Positions 29,128 to 41,521 of a stretch of 64,000 nt of DNA are shown here, piece after piece. Source of the DNA: Seminavis robusta. Taxonomy: Eukaryota; Bacillariophyta; Bacillariophyceae; Naviculales; Naviculaceae. The translations under genes were made by a program, and so were the position numbers. The notes under the pieces were generated by a model. That model searched no databases. It was not told the DNA's origin and saw only the letters and a program-made list of their open reading frames with translations. Location: positions 40,121 through 104,120 of the forward strand of contig CAICTM010000159.1 of assembly GCA_903772945.1 (NCBI GenBank), in the 5' to 3' direction. Numbering within the stretch: the stretch's first letter is position 1; each line of letters starts with the position of its first letter.

Positions 29128-31252
29128 GTACCGGTACCGAACTGGTACCGGTACTCTCACAAGGTGCTCGCTCAGATTTCAAAATTTTGATAGTCATTAA
29201 CTAAATGTATCTGAGTAGCCGCTCAGCCAATCAGATCGCTCAAGCACCTGTAGCGGTGCACGGTCAACAGCACGAAGTTTTTTTAAAAAATAAAACAAGC
29301 AGGAGAAAAAGCCAAGAAGGGGGACGCGTTTTCTACCAGTAACCAGTCGTTCTACAAAAGCACCCAACCACCCGAAACGAAAGCGGTTTATGTGTGTTTC
29401 CGGTCGTTGAACTCGCTTGAGGTGCACTGCAAATTCACAAGGGAGGTGGGAAAAGCAATTTTTTGGGGGGGAAAGCCAAATGCCACGTTTGCGGTTGGGC
29501 AAAGGAGGAAGAGGTCATGAAGCAGCAGCTTGAAACTTGAAACTGATGACAAACTACATGCCTTTATTACACTAGGATCCGTCTTCTTTAACGCTTGGAC
29601 CTTCATTGATTGATGTTGGTTGCTTTAAAAGTTGTTGTGGCTGGGTTGTGCTCTTGGCCACCGTAACAGTGCTCTAGAGTATGTACCACCTGGTTCCGGT
29701 GGTACCACCGGCACAGTCGTAGAGGTATTAATACGGGTTGCTGGAGCTCACCCTGGATCTGCCAAATTTGCCAAAATGAACCACTCCTTATTCAGTATTG
29801 GTCTATGGGAGAGCTTTGTTTTTCTGAGAAGGCTGTTGGCCACCGTAGTACGGAGAATGTTCCACATTCCTCCCCTGAAACAATCGTGAAACAATGTTGG
29901 AGTTGTCGAGTTGATCGCGACAGCCTCAGTCACACCGATCGCTACTACTATTACATGAGAGGAACTCAGCCAAACACAGGAGGAGCCTCGGTCGATCGAT
30001 CGCTCCTACTAGTAAAGATCCAAGTCAACATCCCTATAAATTTTTGAAAGGAAACAACGTTTTCCCTCATCGAGAGAGAGAGGAGTTCCAAGCTTGACGG
30101 ATTGAACTGGCCTCTCCAAGGTCCAGTGATTCGAAAGCCATCCCTACAGATGCATATGCATTGAATTTGGTCCGAGGAAAACGTTCCCTTATTTGCAGTT
30201 ATGTCCACTTTTACGACCGTCGCCTCTCTGTTTGCTGACAACCACTGTTTCCACACAACATATGCCAGGCCACCAACACCAGACACAATCGCTACGAACA
30301 CTGTTATTACGTACGACTAAGTCTATCATCAGCACATTAGAGGTGCAGCGCTGACTTTCTATGGTTTCCAGCAAAGAAATCCAAGCTTGACCGACAACAG
30401 CGGTGTTGATTTATTGATTGATCGATCGAACGAACGATCGAACGAGTGCTGGAATCGAATCCTCTCTAGCTAGCTACGGTAGACGAGCGACCGTACAAAA
30501 GGCAGTCGATTGACCGCACCTTCGGTACTCCTGTCAATCGAACCTCTACTACGGTATCAAAACTGAGCCAATCAGAGCCGCTCAAGTGCAGAAGAAGTGA
30601 AAGCCATCCGCATTGAAATCATATCAGCTTAGGAAGGTTTTCTTTTCTTGGCCAACGGCAGTCAAGTTGGTGAGATTTGAAGAGCAAGGGTATCTCTCTG
30701 GTTTTCTGCAGAATCAGAATACTTTCTATTCGCTGACTGCTGATGGCCGAGGAAACACTGTTGTTGAGTCCTTTTCGGTCGATGGATCGCTCCGGGTAGC
30801 AAAAGGATCCGAGGCTCTGCACAACATTTGTAAGAAGAGGCTCTTCGGTCGCAACGCCAGCTCAATCTCCAGTCTGAACAGGTGCTCGTCGTGTCATTGA
30901 AAAACAGCAATCAAACGGAGGAGCCAACAAGGTCGCGCACGCAGAAGAGAGTCGATCGTCATATTGGATTCGTCCCTTCCTTGTCGTTTCCAAGTGTGGA
31001 AGCACGGCAATTATCAGGCCAGTGGCTGGATCCTCAGATTTGATTCCCAGTGATTCCTGTGCCGGTGCCAATTTTCCTGATTTGCTAGTTCTGGGACAAC
31101 AGATCACCAGACTATCTAGCTTCAGTAACAGCATATATAGAAGTGATACGAAATGGTAATCAAATGGTCCTAATAGGAAACCTAGGGTAATGCTTTTCGA
31201 ACTGTGCATCTCCACAACCGCTCATCCACCTCAAGCTGGCTTACAGTTTTCT
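29128..31252. other. Gene-poor region between the transposon and second chitinase
   Basis: 2.1 kb. Open frames of 60-110 codons (for example 29966-30301 on minus, with one hydrophobic stretch; 30613-30900 on plus) have no recognisable similarity. Near 30418-30447 there is a run of GATCGAAC/GATTGATC words, and CTAGCTAGC near 30467. Nothing supported. Confidence 0.4.
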
Positions 31253-32791
31253 TTAGTTGCAACCAACACCACCAGTGCACGACACCTGATTGCTCCAGTT
31301 GCAATTCTGCAAGGCAGTGTCAAAGAGCAGGCCCTGCCCACATTCCACAGGAATGCCAACAACTGCACCATTGACACAATGATAAAACTCAGAACATTCC
31401 CTGTAAGCCAAGAGCCCTGTGAATCCAGGAGGGCAGCATGGTCCACTGGTTGGCCCAGGGGGGACAGCAACAGGTGCGGTCGTGGGCTTGGACGTGGGAG
31501 AACTCACTGGCGCCGCTGGGGTGGGTGCCGTGACTGGTGGTGCCGGTGTGATTGGTAAGGAGCAGGTGGTGGAAGTGGCAATGGCTTGGTTGACAACGGA
31601 AGCCCAAGAACCTTCTGTATCATCGCTTGCAACCCAGAAGAAGGCACCTCCATTACAATCGTGAGATGTGGACAAATCAGTCATGATCTGAGCTGCTTGA
31701 ACGGCATTTGCATTGCTTCCGGTTCCACTGCAATCATTGATGCAGAAACCAAACACCATGCGAGTGGCATCTCCACCAAAGAATTGATTTGCAACTTCAT
31801 TGTAGTGTTCCAATGCTGAAGTGCTTCCCTGCCCAGTGCCACTGATGCCATCTGTGACTGGCCTTGTTACTCCATTGTAGTATTGAGGCATGATAAAATC
31901 CAGGGTGTGAGAATTAGCTTTGAGGAGCTGGAAGTAGGCTGTATTCGGTTCCAGGTCAACATCCATTGGGGCGTGGGTGACAATTGCATCAGATGCCAGA
32001 GAATTTCTGAGACCAACAGTCACCTGGGTCAAAAAGTTCTGAGCCTGTGTACCCTTGTTGAAAATTGATCCATTCTGGTTGTCCTCATAAAAGTATTCGT
32101 AATCGATATCAACACCATCAGCACCAAGCTCATCAACGATGGCAGTCAACCGAGATACGACCTGAGACTCTCTGCCATAACAGTACTCCCAGCAATCGTT
32201 CTGATCGCCAGCCCAGGAACCACCTGTCATGAAGAAAGAAACATGCTGTGAGCAAATGGCAACGTGAATGATTCTTCAGGAACACCCAAGGCCAGACCAA
32301 TCAGCCCAATACTCACCCATCCCGGCCCCTCCAAAGCTCACAAGGATCTTCTTGCCTTGAGCCTTGAGTTCGCTGAGAAGAGCAGGATTAGGAGCATTAT
32401 TGCAAATAGGAGGAGTGTCAATCTCACAGGTGGGGCTGCAGTTGTTCTTATCAGGTGCATATGTATAAGAGACGGCAAAACCAATGACAATGTGGGTGTA
32501 CTGAGCTAGCTGCGCAGCTGTGGGGCAGGACTGCCAATTCCCAACATAGGCAATCATTCGTGAGTGATCAGTGGATGGGTTTGACCCAGAGGGAGGTGCT
32601 GGAGCAGGAGTGGTGGCACCATTGCAATAAGCAGGCCCGCTCCCACAGTACCCCCACTCGCTGCAACACAGGCCTTGCTGTGGGCAAATTGAATCTCCTC
32701 GGTTTCCACCACCACAAGTTGCAGCCAAAGCGCCATGGTGGCATAGCCACACAGGCAAAAGGATAGCACAAACAGTAGAGATAATCTTCAT
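31253..32791 (-). CDS. Secreted GH18 chitinase with N-terminal CBM18 and C-terminal CBM14
   Basis: Exons 32317-32791 and 31253-32223 with a 93-nt intron (32224-32316) at exactly the same position as in the paralogue at 21979; 481 residues. The signal peptide MKIISTVCAILLPVWLCHHG is followed by a hevein-type CBM18 (CGGGNRGDSICPQQGLCCSE, then WGYCGSG and YC), an Ala/Pro linker, the GH18 barrel with catalytic DGVDIDYEY, MPQYYNG and GGAFFWVASDD, a short Pro/Thr linker and one CBM14 (CCPPGFTGL...CNW...VSC). The start at 32791 is chosen because the signal peptide begins there and aligns with the paralogue; the frame is open further upstream to 32965. Exon 1 is 75 nt longer than in the paralogue, exactly the CBM18. 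Confidence 0.93.
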
Positions 32792-33676
32792 TTTGGAGTG
32801 GTGTTGTGTTTGGAGTTGCACAGTGGTTTTTATTGATTTTGTGAGTTCCTGGGGTGGCATGGTGGTGTTATGGCCGCGGAGTGCCGGACGTGGCCAACTG
32901 GAAACGTGATTCGGCCAAGAGAGGAAAGATTCAATCACTGTGGAAACAGGACTTGGAGCACACACAACCTTTCTCTTGCGCGGGGTGATTGTCGTGAGGA
33001 AACCAAGCTAACTTGAGCAAAACACGACTTCCACGAAAACATCAATGTATGAGACAGGTCTCGCACCTGTCGCTATCTAGCTAGTAGCAGGAAGTGTTAG
33101 ATGGTTGCTTGATCAGAGTTGTTCACTGTGACAAGTCTTGGTTTCGCCCCAGCCCCATCTTGGCCATCGGCATTTTTTGCGCACCCGGCTGTTGCCTAGT
33201 AGAGTGCTAGTCTAGCTACTAGGCATGGAGAGGATGTGGTTGGAATTCGGCACAAGAAGCGACGGCTACGAGGAGGTCGATATATAGTGGGAAGACTCTC
33301 CTGCGTTGATTGCCATCAGACACCATTCACATCCAAGGGTGGACGTTCTATTGTCAGTTTCAAAGGTGTTGGACCTACGGCGCCTTCTTCTTGCGGTAGA
33401 ATTGTTTTTAAAATGCTTATAATAGTCTAAAAATTGGTGTGGTGATGCATGTAGATAATATGTAAAAAGCACAAGAGTATGCCTGCGGTGGCTAACCAAA
33501 ACTCAAAACGCAGGCATACTTGTGATCAAAAATAATGAAAAGTGAAAAACAACTGAACTGGAGGGTGCTCAACTTCCTTGCAGGCTTGATTCTGATCCGA
33601 TCCCCGTCAAAAGCAAGCCATACATTCCAAACTGAAGGAGCCCTAACAACATGAAAACACTGGCGTGTTGCACAGG
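32792..33676. other. Intergenic, chitinase 5' flank
   Basis: 885 bp. The part next to the chitinase resembles the flank of its paralogue. No gene is seen; CTAGCTAG words lie near 33075 and 33213. Confidence 0.4.
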
Positions 33677-34063
33677 TTATGCCTCCGCCGACGTCGGCCC
33701 TTCCGCGACACTGGCCAAGACGCTTGTTTCGTCTTCGTCCTCGAGCTGGATCATAGCCGGCACAAATTCCAAGATGCTTTCATCATCAAAAGTGGAAGAC
33801 GCTTGTGTCACACTTTGGTCCGTCACACTCGCACTCAATTTCGTCTCTAGTAGCTTGTGCAGACCCTTGTTTTTGCCACTCTTGCTGCTTGTTTCCTGGC
33901 AGTACTTGTGAATCTTGTCCAGGTCCCTCTTGTCCAATTTCTTTCCTTTCTTCTTCTTCTTGGTTTCCTTCACAACTTTGTTGTAGCCATGAACATCATC
34001 CATGGTGATTCCATATTTCTCGCACTCCTTGGCGCTGATTGGCATTGCGGCGGCGTTACCCAT
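33677..34063 (-). CDS. Small hypothetical protein, MGN- start, Lys-rich centre
   Basis: A 128-residue protein. The start MGNAAAMPIS could be N-myristoylated (G2; position 6 is Ala, so the fit is weaker than consensus). ECEKYGITMDDVHGYNKVV suggests a short helical domain, followed by KKKKKGKKLDKRDLDKIHKY, then an acidic C-terminus. The antisense frame on plus is also partly open but lacks domain-like features. No family is recognised. Its short length and isolation between two long gene-poor stretches lower confidence a little. Confidence 0.6.
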   Translation of the reverse strand: MGNAAAMPISAKECEKYGITMDDVHGYNKVVKETKKKKKGKKLDKRDLDKIHKYCQETSSKSGKNKGLHKLLETKLSASVTDQSVTQASSTFDDESILEFVPAMIQLEDEDETSVLASVAEGPTSAEA

Positions 34064-36506
34064 GATGTTTGTTTGTTTGCTTTCAAGGTTAGTAGTGCAG
34101 TTTCAAAGTGCTGATCGAAGAGAATAATGAGAACAGCATACATGTAGAGATTTGCAAATGCGCCCCGTTATTAGAAAGCAGCGTGTGCAACTCTCGCTCA
34201 GTCAAATAGAAGATGGAAGAAACAAAGTCCCACACTGCAAAGCGATCTCCTTTCTTCTCTCTTCGTCTCGTTGTCTCTTCGTCGATGGCCAATGGCGAAT
34301 GAGAGTATCTTGGCTGTGCATTGATGCGGAAGAAGGGAGACCGCATCATTTAAGCACGGTGTCTGGTTGAAAAGCCAAAGTCATGCGTGTTATTGGTAAT
34401 TAGATTTATGCCCAGACCCCTACGAATCCCATTTATTGGAAAGTTACATTCAGTGACTGTACCGATGACTTACCTTTACTAAACAACAGACAGTGGCACT
34501 GGTACCACTTCTGTTTCGCCAAACTCTCATTTTTTCGTCGGCACTTTTGGTCACACTTCTTTCCAAACCGATGAACCTCGAGCCAACATATCGATCACGG
34601 ACCTACCGCATATGTCTCTACCTCGCCCTCCAAGATCACTTTCACAGTTGCCACCTCAAAATGCGAGAGTCCTCTTATAACATTACCAAGCGATTTTCTT
34701 CCGGCAGCACAACAACTATGTGACTGAGCGGTGGTAAAAGAAGGTTTGGCCATAGAAGCTTGCTCTTCTTGAATCGAATTCTCAACCAAAGACCGAAGGA
34801 TTCACCAAAGACAGCTCCAAAGACATAGACTGCTCTTCACTCCATGTAGACTATTAATAGCTGCTAATAATGTACGAGTAGACCCATATGAGAGGAAACG
34901 AAAACGTTGCGAAGGAATTTTGTGTTGGTATTAGCACATTAGCACCCAAGTTTCCATGCGCCAAGATTCAAGTTGCCTGTGCTCGCTTGAGAGGGGAGAT
35001 ACAAATGCCTTTGTCAACAGTTGGGTCTGCCTGATGTGGACCCTTCGCGCCTCTAGCTAGCTAGTACATGTAATGCTATGGTTCAGGGTTCAGGGGACAG
35101 TCAGGTGAACTACGCAGGTCCCTGCTAGCTTGGAGAAATCCAGCCAACATCCTTCCATTGAAGACACACAGAGTGACTCAGTCAACGCTACCATTAAAGC
35201 AGCTGTAATGGCTTAGAATTGGAGTGTTGAAGCCAGTTGAGCGGTTATCCTTGCAATTGGTCAAGGTAGGCCTTGGCCCACTTGTGATTACGGTTTTACA
35301 ACAATCATGGAGAGCCTCTGTCTTCACCATTACCTCATGTGAATTTTTCCATATCAGCCTGGTTTGGTCAATAGTGGTGCTCAGGGGATCATCCTCATGG
35401 CCATCGCATATTTACGCGGGTCTGGTACTGTTTCTACAGACACAGATCAAACAAGAATTGTGCTCCATCCTTCACCTTCCGAAGGACGCTGAGGATGGAT
35501 TCTCCTCTCTTCAGGCCTCAACCATCCCAAGAGTGATTGGTAATGATGGCCTGGAGCTCCAAGGCCGCATCAACGGAGAGTGCGGTAGCGGGAAGGGAAA
35601 GGGGAACCTACTGCTACTGGGAGGACTACATCTTCACGGTCGGCCCGGGCATTATCGACTTCAGCATTGGGACCTTCTAACTAGAATTAATCCATTTTTA
35701 TAACCATGTGTCCAGGTTCTACGGAACCCCCCTGCGTTCCCTTGTTTAGGCAAGCTGGGTCGAACCGGCAAGGACAGTGAAGGGGACACACGTGTTGGTA
35801 GAATCAGATACGTACTCCCATCTTGTATGTTTATATAACTTTCGCTGGCTGATTCGATTCATGCTCTTAGACCACAGCACGAGTTACGAGTACATGTACG
35901 ATAGAGGCCACACCAAACCAGAACGGAACTGACGTATGAAAACCAACAAAAACATGGGTCGAAGTCGAAGTGCTCTCCAAGTAAAGCCTAACCGCAACCG
36001 TAATATTCCGAAACTGTGGATTGCTACTACTCCAGCTATGCTATTCAGAGCAAGCAGAAGCACGAGATTTTACACGGATAATATATTCACATTAATATGG
36101 TTAAAAGAAAAGTGGCACAACTTGATCGGGATATGATACAAAAAAGTCGATGGTTTGATGCCAGCTTTGTGTGTTTTGTTCAGGGGTTTGTTTGTATGTA
36201 CAGGAGGAGAGTTTTTGTTCAGACACAATCCGTGGAGAAAAAGAAATAAAAAAGTTGCCATGCAGAAATTTTTGTTTGGTTTCGTGGGTGGTTTAGTTTT
36301 GTTCGGCAGAAAGAATAAAGGTAATAGAGATATCAATCATGTAGGTCCATCGATGAGGGAAGCTTCCAGACGTCAGGGAGGAGGAAGACGAACGGTTGAA
36401 GGAATTATGTACAAGGTTTTTTCAAGCAGCAGAGGGGGCTTGACTGGAAATAATAGAAGGAAAAGAAAAATAAGGAATAATTTTCCATCTTGTTTCTTCT
36501 CGTCCC
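34064..36506. other. Long gene-poor region
   Basis: 2.4 kb. The longest frame (35224-35703 plus, 159 codons) is not convincing. In other frames of the same segment protein-like stretches occur (GAQGIILMAIAYLRGSG near 35390; EDYIFTVGPGIIDFSIG near 35635, followed by a stop), which could be remnants of a decayed gene. CTAGCTAGCTAG and GTACATGTA words are frequent (35052-35065, 35890). Confidence 0.35.
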
Positions 36507-38124
36507 TTAGTTGGAAGCGGGCTCGGACTTGACAACAGCGGCTTGCTGTTTCATGTGTTCGAGCTGGAAGCGGATGGAACCTGTGTCGAACATGATCTGT
36601 GCGGCACGAAGACGGTTGGTGTCGGGGCAAAAGGTGGCACGGAAGGTTCCCGACATGACCAATTCCGAAGGGGCGCCTTGGTGGACGGCACCGCAAGAAG
36701 TACCGTGAAAGTCAAACATGGCTTGACATCCATCCATGAGGAAGGTGTCACGGTCGCAGTTGTAGGAAAAGAAAATGGGCGAGGCAGTTTCGTCGTCGCT
36801 GCTGTTGCCCAAGGATTGCAGAAAGGCCGAGAAGAAACCGGCATCGGCCATGACGTCGGGCACACTGGCCAACACCTGTTGACCAGGAAGGGCGTTGAGC
36901 TCGGGCTTGGCGGCCACCATGGTCTGATAATCAGTGACAGGAAGCTTGAGCTGGAATTCCTCGGGCACCAAAATAGCAGCCCAGCGTTGAGGACTTTGCT
37001 CATTATTGCCACGCAAATTCACAAAATCTTGCATGACTTGGAATCGAACATCTCGGTTCTGTTCCAAAATCCTGGCTTTTTGTTCTTCCAGGGCCTTGGC
37101 AGCATCCCGTTCCTCGACGACTTCGTTGAGGGAACGCTTCAATTCATCCACGTAAGCCTTCTTGCGAAGACGAGTTTTACGGGCATGTTCACGGTTGCGT
37201 TCTCGGCAAGCCTTGGCTTTTTCTTCGGGGGTCATTCCCTGACGGATAGTAATGGTAGAAGTCTTGACTTTCTTGGTGGTCTTTTTAGCAGTAGTGGTGG
37301 TGGTGGTGGTAGTAGCTGGAGTGGTAGTGGTGGTAATAGTAGTAGTAGCAGTAGGTTCAGATGGAGTGACGGATGGAATTTTGGGGGCACTTGCGACGGG
37401 AGCAGGAGCCAAAGTGGGGCTGGAAGGGACAATGGGAGCAGCTGCCACAGAAGTTGGAGAAACAGGGGCAGCAACCAAAGCGGCAGCCTTGACAGACAGA
37501 CCGGTCAAAGAACCACAAGAACTGGAGAGGGTAATTCGACGCTTGAGCTGAGTGACGGGGGCTTCGGGCATGGCCTGATCCAAAGTGCGCTTGTTGTTGG
37601 TCGTTGTTGCAGAGGCGGAATTTGAGAGAACAGGAGTGGGGACGACTGCAGCGGGAAGAACAGGATTGGGGACAACTGGAGTGGGGACAACAGTTGTAAC
37701 AATCTTGACAGGATCCACGGCCTGGAGGGCGCTGTCAATTGCAGCGGCGGCAACAGCCACCTGAGTTCCTGGGTGGTTTTCGTCGTAATCGACGGAAGGG
37801 ACAGGGCTGGAGGAAGCCTTGTCGGACATTTCATCGTCGGAGACAGCAGGGGCGAAGAGGGTAGAAATTTCTGTTGGACCGAAGAAAGGAGAAGATATAT
37901 TTTCTTTGGTTAGTCACAGGATATGACATGACTATTGGATAGATGACTATTAATAAAAGATACCATTTTGCACCCATCAAAAACTCACCATTAAGCTCGT
38001 CATCGTAGAGATCCCCTTCTAGGAGACCGGAAAACGACATGTAAGCAGCGTCATCGACAGCCGAAGAGTGAGGAGCGACCACGGGTTGCTCGATGATAGA
38101 GGCAGTAGCGGTAGTAGTAGACAT
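36507..38124 (-). CDS. bZIP transcription factor with conserved C-terminal region
   Basis: Exons 37989-38124 and 36507-37870 with a 118-nt intron (37871-37988); the splice reads DDELNEISTLFAP and gives 499 residues. The N-terminal half is Ala/Pro/Thr/Val-rich and probably an activation region. The basic region KACRERNREHARKTRLRKKA has the N-x7-R spacing of bZIP DNA-contact residues, followed by a leucine zipper (VDELKRSLNEVVEERDAAKA). The ~200 residues after it (WAAILVPEEFQLKLPVTDYQ, PIFFSYNCDRDTFLMDGCQA, FRATFCPDTNRLRAAQI) are globular and may be PAS-like, but the LOV signature GRNCRFLQ is absent, so it is not an aureochrome. Nuclear DNA binding to ACGT-core sites is expected. Confidence 0.88.
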
Positions 38125-40304
38125 GGTGATGTTGGGGTTTTTCTTGGAAAGTTGAAGGGAAACTGATAATAGTGCTAAATTGGCGTGAAAGGTGTGCTTG
38201 CAGCGATGAGATGGTGAAAGGGTGCAGTGTGTGTGTGTGTGTGAGTGTGAAGTGCGGGGTGCTGCAAAGCAACGAGGAGAGACAAGATAGCCAAGGGAGT
38301 GTGGAGATGAGAAGAATAAAAGAGCCGTGCTACTATTTTATGGGGCGAGGTGGATGTTGCTTGTTGGCTTGGTTCGAACGCTTTTGCGTGGCGCAGCCGC
38401 AAACTTTGTCCAAAATTCAGACTGAGGTCATCGGATTCGCCACCTAAACTAAACCAAACCGAGCCGAATATCGCCGTTCCTACGACTTGTATGGGCAATA
38501 CTGTACACTTTATGTCGACCCAATGTCGCAGCTGAAGTTGCCACTTAACAAAATCGGAAGGACGAGGATTTCTCATAATGACATGTCCACTTGTTTAGAT
38601 ATTTAGCTTTGAATTTTTTAGAGGGAGAATGATGTGTCTTCCAAACATATGAGCTGTCCTAAAGCGGTTTTAGTCTTCTCAGGCTGCGATATATTTAATT
38701 ATGCAGCTTTATTCAAAGAACTCCTCAAAGAAGAAATTGAGCTGACGTGAGCAGACGTATTGCCCTCGTTTGTCCCTCGAGTTTACCTGCGCTTAAGAAC
38801 AGAAGCACTTAGCTCTTGAAGACCACGAGGTTGAACGAACGCTACTTCAATATGGTACTGCCCCTACACAAAACTCGGTGTTGGTTTGAAGTTTGAAGCA
38901 AGTGACGTATTGCCTCGAAGAAGCCAACTGCGAAAAAATTAAGATACAAAATGGGAAAGTGAGATGCTTTGCGAAGACCAAGGTGTCTTTGCCCTTCCCA
39001 GCCACAGCAGTTTTGGTTCTGGAGACTGAAATGCTCCGTGTTGTTCAGGCCTTCAAGATACCGTACTGAGTACAGTAGTACCAACAAACGCCCAAGAGGC
39101 CAACTCAAGAATACGTGGCTTTGTTTATTTATCTGACAGGGGTTTCATCACACACACAAAAGACACAGAGCAACATTCAGTCAAGCTCGACACCGTGATA
39201 AAGCAGGCTAAAGCGATCCAGAACATCTCGAATCCACAAGTCGTGTTGACCAACATTTTGCAATTTCATCTGGCCACGTAAGTCATGTTCCGGATCCTAA
39301 CTCTGCTGCCGTTCTTTTGCAAGATCCATTTGTAAGCTGACTATACTGTGAAGATACTCGATTATTTGTGTTTGGGATGATGAAGATTGATTGCCGTGAA
39401 TGAAATGATTCAATCATGCTCGTGACTAGAGCTACCCCTTCCGCAAGAAAAGCAATTCAGCAGAAACACCGTACCGGTACGGTACCAGTCGTAGTCCTCC
39501 TTTCCCAACACCATGACGTTGTACCAGGTACTAGCTAGTACCGGAACTCTTAAACTGCACGCTCAACTCCAATATCCAATGCACCCTGGCCGGGCCCGAT
39601 CCTGTCTCAATGAAAGCTTGGCCCAAGATGTGGACAGTCAACGGGACCTCCTCTGGCCCTCAAAGCGGTCCAGCACAAGAATAGTACTCCTGATGCTGAG
39701 CAACCGCTCCATGAACGAACTAGTTACCCCGACTTTTGTCGACGCCTGGTCAAACTCCAGCACCCACACCTGACAATCTCTATACCGGGATGTATGTTCA
39801 CTGACAGCCATCTGGAGATCATTGGCGGGCAAGAACTGCGCTGTGCTTGCAAGAAAGCAGGGCAACGCATATTACGGTACCTGGTACCGAAGGTACATGC
39901 AACAACGCGCGGCAGTTCCTGATCCCCGCGGTTCGATGCAAATGAAATTTAATAAAAAATATATCCACTTCCAAATGAATCGCTCCTTGCGAGTTTGCAA
40001 AGAAGTAGACACACTCTCAAGTAACTTTCTCCGTCTAATACTGCTTATCTTGGAGAGCCTTCTATAGTAGATCTTCTGAGTGGTGATGTTATGGCGGCAA
40101 TGAGCAAGCAGTGGACCCATGCGGTTGGATTGTGAAGTAATGTTCTTGCGAGAGAACAAACTGTAGCTGGCCCAGTTTCATATATCATTTTTTTGCTTGG
40201 TCATGTACCCAACCTAGTTTGTGCGCTGTCGTTCTTGGTATACGGTAGAATGCAATGAAAAGTTGTGAACCTTCATCATTGGTACTCTCCAACCAGCGAA
40301 AAAC
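38125..40304. other. Long gene-poor region
   Basis: 2.2 kb upstream of the bZIP gene. A GT dinucleotide run lies at 38228-38243 in the bZIP 5' flank. Around 39465-39545 there is a cluster of GGTACC/CGGTACGG words. Open frames under 140 codons show no similarity. Confidence 0.4.
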
Positions 40305-40784
40305 CTAGGGGTCAAAATCGACACAGTCCTCGGCATCACCGTCCTTTCCAAGGTAACATTCATCATCCAAATCCATGGGAAGCGAGGGACCTCCACTGGG
40401 AGTTCGCAGATTGAAAGCCCGGGAAATGAAGTCTGGCACTTCGACACCCATCAATTTCACTTTTTCGCTCTCAACAACATTACCAACAGCAAAGGCGCGT
40501 TCGATGGGGGCTTCAAATCAAATCAAATCAAATAAAACAGTCATCAGAAAAGAGAAAATCAATTCATATGTGTAGAAAAGAGCCAAAAAGAATGCGTGAG
40601 AATCCAAATCCATTGAACATGGAACCAATGACAGATCTTTTAGATAGAATGAAAAAGACACACCATCATAATCAATCTCCTCGTCGACAGCAGCAAAAAG
40701 GACTCTCTGTTGAGTCTGAGGAACAATGACAAATGCGTTGGCGGCAGCGACGAGGAGCGCAAAGAAAAAAGCAACAGACTTCAT
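40305..40784 (-). CDS. Small plastid-targeted protein of unknown function
   Basis: Exons 40664-40784 and 40305-40510 with a 153-nt intron (40511-40663); 108 residues. The start is MKSVAFFFALLVAAANAFVI: a signal peptide ending ANA followed by Phe, the diatom plastid A-x-A-F type motif, then VPQTQQRVLFAAV as a possible transit peptide. The second exon encodes PIERAFAVGNVVESEKVKLM and MGVEVPDFISRAFNLRTPSG, ending in an acidic DECYLGKDGDAEDCVDFDP. I do not recognise the mature part. Without the intron the frame reads into an implausible hydrophobic tail, which supports the splice. The intron ends in TTTGATTTGATTTGAAG. Predicted location: plastid stroma or thylakoid side. Confidence 0.72.
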
Positions 40785-41521
40785 TTTGATTTTGTATTTG
40801 AGAGTGTCAAGTGTCAAGTCAAAGAGAGTGCTTCCGTATGATCTGTTTTATTGATTGTGACCGAACCCAGAGAGAGCTTCACAGCTTTGAGCTGTGATGG
40901 GCGACGTGTTCTGCAGACACAAAAGATTCAAAAAGGTTGATGCGAAACAGATGCATCCCACATGTCCTTCGCTCTCGTTGGTTGTTTTCAGCTGTCTCTG
41001 TTCTCATGCTCGGAGTGTCAGAGCAACATTCATTCCTGCGAGCCTGCCATCGGTGTTTCATTCGGAATTCCATTCTTTGGAAGGATCCTCGACCATGGCG
41101 GAGAAGGATTTCTGCTGCCGGCTGGACCTACTATGCATACATGCATGTAATGCCAAGGAAACACCCAGCAACAAGAAGCTGCCGCTACAACTAGCTGGCT
41201 GCGCCGCACAAATAGCAAGCAATGAAATTTATAATTTATGGGCGCTTCTGTGGTTCAGTGCAAGCAAAGCAAGGAACCAAAAGGGAGTAGTCAAGAACTC
41301 TTTTGTTGTGATCGTTGACTTTTGTTGTGGTTTTGTGTGGAATGTCGTGGTGTCAGTATTGTGAAAATGACGAGACTCTCAGTCTGAGGTCCTTCTCTCT
41401 CCTACGGATTCAAATAAATTGCAACGCCTGTTGCACGTCTACTAGTGAGCAACTCACCAAGATGAGCCCTGTTGAGATGTCGCATGGATCAATACCATGG
41501 GTGAAAATTCCCCCTGCTACT
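40785..41521. other. Intergenic, no feature seen
   Basis: 737 bp between two minus-strand genes; promoter of the small plastid protein lies at its left end. The 156-codon frame on plus (40894-41364) has no recognisable content. Confidence 0.4.

Noticed and set aside
24381-29131. GTAC as a definite 4-bp target-site duplication
   Set aside because: The word is palindromic and part of GGTACC-rich flanks on both sides, and Harbinger elements usually duplicate three bases; kept only as a possibility.
36543-37625. A 360-codon plus-strand open frame across the bZIP gene
   Set aside because: It is antisense to an exon with a clear bZIP domain; its Gly/Ser/Val-rich composition is the mirror of the Thr/Pro/Ala codons on the other strand.
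36507-37870. Aureochrome (bZIP-LOV) photoreceptor
   Set aside because: The LOV flavin-binding motif with its photoactive Cys is absent.
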